Position numbers and translations under genes: made by a program. A stretch of 64,000 bases of DNA from Onchocerca volvulus. Taxonomy: Eukaryota > Nematoda > Chromadorea > Rhabditida > Onchocercidae. Position 1 is the first letter of the stretch. Each line of letters begins with the position of its first letter. Shown here in pieces: positions 12,077-23,259 of the stretch. The stretch spans positions 24,664,765-24,728,764 of the forward strand of contig HG738138.1 in assembly GCA_000499405.2 (NCBI GenBank), in the 5' to 3' direction. The notes under the pieces were generated by a model. That model ran no database searches and was not told the origin of the DNA. It worked only from the letters and a program-made list of their open reading frames with translations.

Positions 12077-15000
12077 ATGTTTACGAAACAGAAACGAAAA
12101 GATGAACCATTGTAAGAATGCGAAACTATCATTTGGAAGAATTAGAAAAAGAGGGAGGTAATTTAGAAATGATATGTAAAATTTCTATTAAATTTTGATA
12201 CAAATTATCATATTATCTCTTCTGATTGTTCTCTTTATAGTGTAGTAAAGAGAATATTTATCGTTTGATAATAAGAATAATTGATTGTTATGGAATGATT
12301 TGATTAGTAATAATTAATGTTATTTGTGCATTAGTGTTTGAATGGATGGGAAATTCTCTTTCTTCCCTTTTAATTCAAACATCAAATATGTTATAAATGA
12401 AAAGGAAATGAAAAGTGGACTTTGTTCACTTCGAATTGTTCACTTCGTGGAGCTCTGCTTGTCCTATTTCTCCTAATCAAATATAATCAGAATAGATATG
12501 AAATACTTAGCTTATGTGAGAATATTGTTAGAGAGTTCAATGTTATTCTAATGAACGCAGTTATTTCATAAATCCGTATAATTTTTAATGATAATGCATA
12601 TTTTTAGAGCTTATAAACGTAATTTATAATTCTCTTTGTCGATCCTGTTATAATTTTTGCTGACTTATTTGATTCCTGTGATTTTCTTGAGAAGTAGTAA
12701 GGTAATCCTGAAGTATTTCAGGACAGCTCATACTGATAAACAGTTCAATAAGATTCTGCCTTCCGGAAATATAGCTAGAAAGTTTAGTGGTGTCTGCAAT
12801 ATTGTCAGATCACGAAAATCTAAATTTCGGTCACTTCAAGTGTTTGAAAACCAGAAATCTACTTCTTTCAACGTCTTTCAATTGCTGGGTATGTTATGAA
12901 ATAAATTAGTTTATATTATGTGTAAAAATTTTTAAACTTTTAGTCTATATTGTGTATAATCAATATTTTTCAGTGCCAAAGGAGAAAATAGAAATTGTGG
13001 TGGATGATACACCAGGAGAAGTACATTTGTTTTCTTTCTTCGTTTTATTTTCTTATTTATGTTTGTCTAACAAAAGTGATATTATTATTTACTATTTTAA
13101 AATTTTTACATGAAAGAATGTACAAGATTTCACTAAAATCCTATGGATATCCATTCTCACATTACTGATATGTTAAAAAGATTGTACAAAGATTGAAGAT
13201 ACCTTCAGATTTATTTTATGGTTTTAGAATTATCCTAAAATCCTCACTCATTAATTTGGCTGGACTCTGATCTGGCTCCAAATAATATCTTAGTTGATTT
13301 AAGGTTTATTAGCTCAATTTAACTCACTTGTTATCATCTGATCTTTATCATTTCTAAAGCTTGTTAAAATATTAATATCGAACCATGTAGATAATCTATT
13401 TTATGTCACAATAATTTCAGATGGACAGTGAAACGGACCAGGAGATACAATTATTAGATGTACGAAAATTGAATGCTGATATTAAAACAGATGAAAAGAG
13501 GTTCGTTTCTTTCATCTATTTAATGACTTTAAACTTATCAAAATCTAAACTTTGTTTTCTCTTCCTTTCTTTTAATATCTTGTTTTTAAATTAAAAAACC
13601 AGCAAATTGAGGATAGGACTACTTTTCAGCGATACTGCAGATTCAGATGTTATTTTACTAACAGATGAAGAAAGTTCATCCAACAGACAAAGGAATTTAA
13701 ACAAAGACAAGCCCGAGGTTTATTTGTAAATATTTCGATTTTTTCATATGTAGTTATTAATTTCTAAAATTCGCGAAGAAGCTACCACTTCTTCCTAACT
13801 AGGCTCATTTTAAGCTGTTGAAATCATAATTCGACAAAAATATTTGTTTTTTCTTTTTTTTAACAGATAATGTTACTTGATGAGAGCTTACCAAGTAAAT
13901 CTGAATTAAGTGTTTCGGATGAAATCATCTGCTTGCAAGTAAATTTTGATTCGTTAATATGTGATGAATACTACATTTCATTGAAAAATTTGTTATCTTT
14001 TAAATTCAGCTGTCATCTCTAAAGAATCTTTTTGCACATAGTATGTTATGATCTTATTCCTATAACTGGTTCATCAGGACCGTAGGGTAAGTAAACCTGA
14101 GTGTATCTTTGCGAAAATAATTTTTCTGAAGGAACTGAAGGAATTTTGAATTAGTTCACATTCTTAATTCGATAAAATAAATTTTTATTTGGAATAAAAA
14201 GGGCAGAGAAGGAAAATATATGTACATTATGTATGAAATTTATATCAGAAATTAAACAAATATTAATGTACAATATTTTCTATTCAGAATAGGGAAGAAA
14301 TTCGAACGGGAAAGATATATATTATTAAAAGGAAAGATATTCGAATTATAGATATAAATTACTGGCAGAAAACTTTTATTATTCAGCCAGTCAGCAAATT
14401 TTCTTGTAGGATTTAGAAAGGATCGATGAAACAGGTGCTTTTTCCACTATGCCAGCACAACAAAAAGAAATGAAGGAATTGCAGAGTGAAGTAATTAAAA
14501 TTTTTTCAACAGAAATTTAATTTTCGCATAATAATTGTTTTTTTTTTTCTTTTTCAGTAAAACATGTGAATTATCTTTGTTGCTCAGACTTTCTAAAAGC
14601 AATAAATATCTTCAAGATCTATTTATTTTCTATGCTATGCTTTGATTGTTTTATATAATTAATAATTTCTATTGGTATATAATTTTCAATTTATTGTGAA
14701 TATTTTTTGGTTTTACTTACTTGTGTTACAAGTTTTTAAATATTGCTTCTCTAATGATTACTTCTTTTATGAAAAAAACCGATGCCTCGGAATTTACATT
14801 ACATCAACATAAAGGCAGTATTTCAGCCATGAAATTTTCTACATACAGATTTCTGTATTGTTGATGAACACTTTAATATAACAGTTTCAGTTTTCTTTTT
14901 GAAAATTTTGCCTATCTCTATTGTTTAACGAAATAATTATTTTAGACAAAAATTCCTACGGTTTGCGATATTTATCAAGGCAGACAATCCGACTTTTATT

Positions 15001-18000
15001 ATACAAATTTTCAAAATTTTTCTTCGGTTCACAATTCACTATCTTCAGCAACACCACCACTTCATGCTAAAAGTTTGTTTGCGTTGATAAAAACTCATTT
15101 AAATTATTGAAGCTTCGAACTTCTGAATTTTCCTTCACCTAGGAACTGCCCATTATCTCGTTTTTTTCTTTTTTTTTCTTGTTTTCTTTTTTGTTTTTGT
15201 TTTGTTTTTCTTTTTTTTTTTCGTTGTTTTTAACACTGCTTGATCTTTTTATATGGAATTCATTGAAATAAATTAAGAAAGAATCGGATTGAAAAAAATG
15301 AAAATGTCAAAAAGTTTTCAAGAAGCTGACATCCAGTATGTTCAATTATGTTTAATTTTTTTTTTTTTTTTCTTTTTCATTTGAATCTAAATTGTACGTC
15401 GTGAATGTTAGATAGGCCTAAAAAGCAGAAAGTTCCCATTCATTACTTTTATATTCAATACATACTGTTGCGATTGTGGATATAGTATGAAATTTCGTTT
15501 GTTTGTTTTATTATTCTTATGCGCAAAAATTTTACTTATTAATTAGGCCCAGTTAGGCTAACAATAGCGAAATTTTTGTCTATCAACATTTGGTAATATC
15601 TTTCCACTTTGTATGAAATTTTTGAAATATGGGATCATCTGTTCTTTGATATCTCCCAGTTTTATTATTTCAATTGCGTAGGAACAAAAGAGGGTTTTAT
15701 AGAAACAGTGGCATTTTTGAAACATTTTGTTCCTGAGATCTTTATAGGTTCTTTTTTTTCTATAAAATTTACTTCTTGGCACATAGATTTTTATCTTTTG
15801 GCGTTTATCATTTGCACTATTTTTTTTTATCATTACATTCCAAAATGAATGATTCAATTGTCTTACATACATACGTGAATCTTATTGGTTACGCTTTTTG
15901 TTATTTAGAAGTATTTGATTTTTTTTTTTAAATCATTAATTAATCATTCTTAATCTTGAAAGTTGCAAAATGATTAGATGGGTTTGATGCAGCATTGTTT
16001 GTGATGATTTAGTCGTTGAATTTTCATTTTATATTTCTTCATCTGTTTATTTGTAGTTGTCTTGGTTTTTAGCAAATGTCAGGTGTCATATGAGTTATAT
16101 GAATTGAGAAAAATAAGAGAATACAGAGTGATTAAGGTTGTCTAATTTATGTTTAAACTTCCGAATTAAATTGCACTGCATATTTTTTTCAATATCTTTA
16201 GAAGATATTATAAGAAAAAAACTTGTGCATATTTAAAGACAAATTAGACAACCTTTTAATATCTTATGAATCAAACTTTATCATAATATTTTCAGACAAC
16301 TTTTTTTTTTTTTAGAAATCTCATAATATTTTTACACAGCCTCATACTGGTTTATTTGGTATTAAAAATATGCTGTTGATGACTAAGTAGTTTATTTTGT
16401 AAATACTGATTGAGAATAGCTAGGAAGTGGTACTTCAAATTTCATGAAATTTTTCCATTTAAAGTTATAAGTTCCGCATTTGATCTATTTGATCTGTAAG
16501 TATTGTTTTGGTTTTATTAGAAGTCTGATATCGAAAATTTTAGCTGGAATTGACATCGTTATTTTCTTTGTTCAAAAATTTCTCTTATCTTCACAAAAAT
16601 GGTCGAAGCGAAAATCAAAAGAAAAAAAAAAAAAAAGTCTTCCTTTTTTTCAGCAATATGCCTGCCTTTGTGAAACAAGTTAAATTTTTTGGGTTGGCTT
16701 AGAATGAACATTATAATCTGCCAGAATATCCTTAAAGCACACATTTTAGAAAATTTAAATTGAATTATTTTGGAATATGCATAAATTCATTTTATTTTTA
16801 TAAAGCATTGGTACAAATGCTATTTTTTTACTATGTTACAGACATGCCAGAATTTGTGGATTTACTGACTCAAGGCACTTTATTAATTTGTAAAAAATGG
16901 TTGAGAAGATGGGAGACTTTACAGGTTAATTTTTATACATTTTTGTATAATATTAATCATTAAAGGATCTCATTATTTATGATAAATGAGGGATTTTTGT
17001 TACTCACTCAATAAACTCCAGAAATATTGATGTTTAAAGATATTTTTAAAGAACAGAAAAAGATAGATCCCAGATTATAATCAAAATATGTCTTCATGCA
17101 ATATGTAGTTCACTGTGGTGACAATATTATAGTAGTTTTAGTGGAATTGGCCGATATAATATCTGACCTTTTATCCAATCTTTTTATTCCTATATTAATA
17201 ATAATAATTTTAGAATGGAGTAATCGGTGGTAATCCGTTGAGGATTTGTAGCTACAATGTTCTTTGTCAACAAACTGCTTGTAAAACTCCTGAATTATAC
17301 ATACATCTTACGTAAGCGAAAGTTATTCCATATTCATCTTTTATGAATACAGGTTATATTTTCTCTTCCATATATTGTTGATATTGTTATTAAATTAGTA
17401 ATATTTAACTAGGAAGATAGCTGTGATATTTTTTATTAGATAATGACCGCATATTTTATAGGAAACCAGGACGTGCTTATGAATTAACTTGGGAAAATCG
17501 ATGGAGATTGCTGGCACGTGAATTCTCGATGATTGAAGCTGATATTTTTTGTCTTCAGGAAGTTCAGTACGATCATTACGATCAATTCTTTAAACCATAT
17601 TTTGAAGCTGGTAAATTTCTTATGTAAAGTCATAGTTTAAAAGCATTTTTAGTAAAGATTCCATGAACTATGTTTTTGCACTTATTTTATCAAATTTAAT
17701 GTTGACATGCAAGTTCTCGGAAAGAGACCGTTTGATTGGAAATGGATTATCTCAGATAGTTTTATCCTGTAACATTATGGTAGCTTATTTTTTCTTTCTA
17801 ATATTATGTTTTGCAATCTTCATGGAAATTAACTGGATCTGAGATAAACAGTAATAGTTCTTTCTTTCCTAGATCACAGGTTTAACCATTAGGGAAGTCG
17901 TTTTATTCATACCTGTAAAAATACTTCTTTTTTATTATACTTTTATTGCTTTTTCCTCGGACAAAATTGTAAGATTGCTCAACTGTTTCAAGATTGTGTG

Positions 18001-20780
18001 TTATTTGTATGACTTTTATCGCTGCACAAATATTTCACAGCTGGTTTCCTTGGTAAATACAAGAAGCGAACACGTAGATTGGTAGATGGTTGTGCAATAT
18101 TTTATAAGTCTCATTTCCGATTGCTTCATTATCGATGTATTGAGTATTTTGTGAATACTGATTCAGTACTGGACAGGGATAATGTTGGTAAGTTTAATAT
18201 TATACTTGCATTTTTCAATATTTTTCGGCAAGTTTTTGTTTGAATTAAGATGGGGTAAATTGCGGAGTGAAATTATTCCGAAGCTTCAAAGGCATTTTAA
18301 TTCTATATTTTTGCTTTCATTTCAGGTCAGTTAATTCGTTTGAAAGATATGCGAAGTGGGCGAGAATTCTGCATTGCTAATACACATTTATTATTTAATA
18401 AACGACGTGGTGATGTGAAACTTGCTCAACTTGCTGTCTTACTTGCAAATATCGATAAGGTAAGGTTTTTCTCTCTTCGCGTATGATGAGGCAAGCTTGA
18501 TATTTTTCTGCAGCTTTTGAAAGAAGCCAAGTAAGGAAGATGAATGGTCGAAGAAATTTATTTAGAATTTTACTTGATGCTCTTCATTGAATCATGAAGA
18601 ATATTTTTTTATTCTGCTGCTATGCCTATTAGTCCTTTATGAAGAATACTTTTTTTTTCTACCGATAGCAGATCTAATTTCGTATTTTAGATCATTGAAA
18701 TTTGTGCTGCAGAACATTAAAAATTTTTTTTTGTGCCGTATTAGGCGAAATTAATTCAATGATAGTAAAGTCAAAATTTATTGTTTTAATGTTTATAAAA
18801 CTTTCAAGAAATTATTTTTCATAGATGTTCAAAAATATTATATAGTAAACAAAGCCTTATTTAAAATCAGTTTCAAATTAAAAAGAGCTGTTTCTATAAT
18901 TGCAGTGTTAAAATATAAACCTAAACTAGAATTATTCATTGGAAATAAATTGTTTTTTATAGGAGTGCGGTCCGGAATCTGGTCAAGAATGTCCGTATAT
19001 TCTATGTGGTGATTTTAATATTCAGCCATATAGTCCGATGTATAATTTTATCATGAGTGGCGAAATTTGTTTCACTAACCTACGGCGAGGTGACGTTTCT
19101 GGTCAGGGTAATGCGGGTGGACCTTATGTTTCAGTTAATATATTGCCTGAAGATGTAAAAATTGCTCGGAATTGTCAATTCAAATATTTGAAAAGTAAGT
19201 CTAAAGAACAGTCTTGATATCCATATTCTTTAAAAGTTTAGCATATTCTTTGCTAAGATATATTCAGTATTGATTCATAATATAAAATTATGAACTATGA
19301 ACTTACCATGAATTTATTCATGTTTACTGTGAAGTAGAAAAGATTCGATTTTTTATCTCATTTAATGTAAAACTTTAGAAACATTAGTGATCGTTGTCTT
19401 TATATGATTCCAGCGTAAAAGTTTTATAAGCAGCTATAGAAAACTAGCAGTATTTCGATATTTCTTTGTTCAGTTTTTTACCTTACCCAAGACATATTTA
19501 TAATCTCAACGTAGATCTTGTAGAAGAAGTTAGGAAGGAATTGTACTGTCATATTATTATTATAAAATATTGTATTTAAAAAATTTTTTAAATGAATCAT
19601 CTTTCTATCATTATTAAAAAATTGTAGTACTTAAACTTTTCATGATTTTATCTAATAAATCCTCTATAAGATTTCGATTAAAAACCTTAAAGAATTCAAG
19701 ACTTCAAAGATTTTTATGAAGAGTTAGTGATGTCTTAGATTTATCCTTAAAAATTTTTGTGCATAACAAGCCATTTTTTTTTAGATCGTGCAATGTTACT
19801 ACCTTCGTTAGATTGCTGGAGTCATTCGCTCTGTTTCAACAGTGTTTATCAGAATATAAATGCTGAAAATAGAGTAAGCTAAATTTTTTTTAATTATATA
19901 ATTTTTGAAGGGAATAGATTTGTAATTGAATTTATAATTGGCTTTGTTATCTGAATAGTCTTGTTTGCATCGATTTAATTCTAAATGTTGTATTAATATA
20001 ATTTTTATAGCGGCAAAGTAGCTAGAAACATAATTTAAACTATTCTATCAAACCAAGAATATTACTGAAGTTACTAGATTCTAAGACTTAAAAGTCACTA
20101 CGAGTTTTTATGCAATCTATAAACAAAACTTAATATATATTATATAAATCTTTTTCAGCCAGTGGTTTCAACATATCATAGCCTTGAAGCTGTTAATCCA
20201 GATTTTATATTTTATTCGGTCAAGTCAAAAGAAATTAAGGTCGTTTTTACTTAAAAATATTAGGAATTTTATTTAAAAATTTACTTGGATTTCCTTTTGA
20301 TTTTATTCTTAGTTCATCTCTTAATAATCCTTTTTTGTGTCATTTATTTAAATTCTGACTGATATTTAATCTATATGAATGGCACAATAATGTTTATCCG
20401 ATTTTCATACACAAATATTCGAAGCAACTATTGACATTAGTACGAAATGTACAAGAATTAAGAACTTTTTTTTTTTCTGTTTTAATTTTGAACGTCCTGA
20501 ATTAAATGGCCACTGTTGTATGATAATTGGCCAACTCGAAGTTAAATAAGGGTCACAAAGATTTTTAAACTAATTAGTTATCCCTAAAATTTGCCCTTTT
20601 CAGCAGTCGATGTTTCCTCATTTAAGTCCATCAATAAATGTGTGTGAGAATGAAATACGACTGATTCGACGTCTCAGTTTGCCAGATATGAATCAGTTAG
20701 ATGGTACATTGGGACCATGGCCTAATTCAACGACTCCATCCGATCACATACCTCTCATTGCCGATTTTGTTTTACAGTAA
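12077..20780 (+). CDS. Angel-family endonuclease/exonuclease/phosphatase protein (CCR4-like)
   Basis: Seventeen exons keep one frame for 637 residues: 12077-12111, 12722-12888, 12974-13020, 13421-13500, 13603-13717, 13867-13938, 14410-14490, 14946-15072, 16842-16924, 17214-17311, 17462-17610, 18041-18187, 18326-18459, 18963-19194, 19785-19873, 20159-20239 and 20604-20780. Residues about 270-637 form the EEP catalytic domain: SYNVL (about 284), FCLQEVQ (Glu about 336), DGCAIFYKS, NTHLLFNKRRGDVKLAQ, LCGDFNIQP (about 461) and SDHIPL (about 626). All expected metal and phosphate-binding residues appear intact. Known relatives: human ANGEL2 is an RNA 2',3'-cyclic phosphatase and ANGEL1 binds eIF4E. 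An RNA-end-processing role here is inference. The N-terminal 260 residues are not conserved family sequence; they start basic (KQKRK) and carry repeated hydrophobic-acidic motifs described in the findings. The C-terminal exons are certain; the first two are less so. Confidence 0.92.
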
Positions 20781-23250
20781 TTTTTTTTTATTTGATGAAA
20801 GAGAAATTATTGTTAGATGCCTTTAATTTGTTTTTAATTTTTGGGAAAAAAATTATCCCCATAAGCACATTTTTTTTTTTTGGTAACGAAAAATTCAGTG
20901 TTACTAAATAATAATTGATCAAATTTTCTGATTTAGGCTTTTTTGTATTTGGGGATTGCAGACCAGATTAATAATGAGATTTTCCATTAATAAAACCAAT
21001 TTAAATGTACTTCCTTGAAGTTTTAAGTTAGATTATTTATTCTGAAATTAATGAAAGCAAAGCGCAGAACAATATATGACTGATATTTGTTAGTAAATTC
21101 AAATTTTGAATACATCGAACAATTTCAGTTACTGAGGATATTGCTTATGTGATTTTGCTTACAAAAAAATAAATTTTTTGATAGCTCCATTCCGTACATA
21201 TTGTATTGATTAAGAAATTTTTTTGGTGTTTCATGTTTTGTATAAATCTTCGCATCGCTATTGTTATATCATAGTGTTTGAAATATGACAAGATGTTGAA
21301 CTTTAGTGCTAACCGATTTCATGACTTAGAATTTTCAGTAAGAGAATTTAGATCGTTCATTTATTGGCTTAAATGAAAAAAAAAAAAAAAAAAAACTCGA
21401 GGTTTATCAAGTTGAATTGGTTCTAGAGTTTGATACGATACATTGACAGTTGTTAAATTCGGAGTTTTCCTGTGACTGCAAATCGAGTTCAAATTTTTCC
21501 GTAAGAGAAAAATTCTCATTAATTTATCCTAGCTACTGTCTAAATTAACTTAAACTACTGAAGTTGCAAACTCTTGAGAGGTTCACACATATCATATAAG
21601 TTGGAAGTTATTCCATCAACAGTAAAATTACTATGAAATTCGACGGTGACAATTAGCTGTGTACAAATGAACTGTCATCTTGAACTCATTTTCTTTTAGT
21701 TTGAACAAATCAAAAATTCAAGAGCTTTTTTTTTTTTTTCATTTCATTAATGAATTCGTAGGGATTTTGTGATGTCCATCATACATAGAAACACATTTTT
21801 TCATTAGTTACATCAGAAATTAAGATCATTTTTAATTAGAATAATCGATATGTTTATCATATGTCCATTTTTGTTTTGATTCCATATTTTTCATCATTTG
21901 CTCAACTGCTACTTCATAAACTACTTACTTATTTTGTAATATACAAAATTAGGCAATTAAAAATAAAAGTTGAAATTTTCGTCAATTGAAATAGAATTTT
22001 TGAAATAATAGTAATTCTTAGTGATTCTAAGAATTGAAAATTTTAAGAATTGAAATTTTCTTCAATAATAAATTCCTTTTCAAGTAAAGAATCGAAAGAA
22101 AATTTCAATTCTTATTCTTAATAAAAATTTTATAGTAACGCAAGAAATTCAATTCAATTCAATTATTTCTTTTGATGTCAAAAATGGTTCATTATATACA
22201 AATTTAAATTGTTCTATCAATTTTAATTTATACAACAAGATTAAATTTTTCAATTTTATAAAAATTGGAAAATTAAAAATATGTATACAATTTAAAAGGA
22301 ATAATTTAAGAGATCGTAAAAAAAAGAAATTAGAAAGTTTTTGCTTATTATTATATCTTCTTCTGAAAATAACGTCATTTCAAAACACGCCTGTGAAATC
22401 ATTTTTTTTTTTCTACAGTAATAAAAAATCGAATTTAAATTATATAAATAATAATTGCATTTATTTCAATAGCCGAAAAGGCACTGAAATATATTTGAAT
22501 ATCTTAAATAATTATAAATTGGGAATGAATAAATGTTGGAGTTATTTTATATTTATTTCTTCGTACAGAGTGATCAATTGTTAGTATTTTTAATCTTTCA
22601 GTATATCATTTTGGTTGTATTAAAAGGAAAGAGAAGAGAGTGATTGGTGGAATTTCATTTTATACTTAAAAAGATGAATTTTGAAAATGAAGAATAGAAT
22701 TAGATAGTTTCAAAAAGGAAATTGTTGGAGTTGAGTTGTGAAATTTGTTGAAAAAGCAAGGAAAAATTTTATATAAAACAAATAAGAAATGTAAAATAAA
22801 TAGATTAGGAGATAGAAAGTAAAGTTTTACGCTAAATTTTATCTTTGACAAGATTGATATTTTAAAAAGTCTTTTTCAAAACTAGACAATAACATTTAAA
22901 CTTTTGTATAACATAAACTTGTAAAATTAATGATAAAATAAATTAAAATTATTGATAAAGTTTAGATAAGAAATTTTTTCGCTTATCTTTCTCTTTAATA
23001 TCAAAAAAAAAAAGAAATCATCTTTTTCTTCAATATCAAAAAAAGTCCATTAATTAAGTTATCACCAGTATTTGAAATGTTTACCAACAAAAGATAATTA
23101 TCAGTTCTAGAATTTATATAATTTAGGCGCCAAAAATGCAACAATCTTGCGAATTTTGATCTTTTGCCGAAAGATAATAACTTTTTCCAAAAGTTTCAAA
23201 AATTGTTGATAATGAAAGAAAAAAAAAAAGAAATTCATGTTTTGTTTGCA
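20781..23250. other. Intergenic DNA between Angel and MSP-domain genes
   Basis: No coding exon is supported. It contains T- and A-tracts (20871-20881, 21377-21396, 21726-21739) and very AT-rich stretches around 22.0-23.0 kb. The 3' UTR of the Angel gene should lie in the first few hundred bases. ACCAATTGAATT-like direct repeats near 22.0-22.2 kb are simple AT variation. Confidence 0.4.
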
Positions 23251-23259
23251 GATCAAAAA

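Noticed and set aside
12657..12721. Apparent earlier start (TTG) of the second Angel exon
   Set aside because: There is no ATG and an in-frame TAA just upstream; the TTTCAG at 12716-12721 and the ATG exon at 12077 give a consistent spliced start instead.
14560..14562. TAA directly after a TTTTTCAG acceptor in the Angel gene
   Set aside because: Would give a short protein ending after ELQSE; the in-phase exon at 14946 leads on to the catalytic domain, so this is at most an alternative end.
15558..15872. Open frames on both strands inside the large Angel intron
   Set aside because: No splice partners or domain similarity; they lie in an intron between two phase-matched exons.
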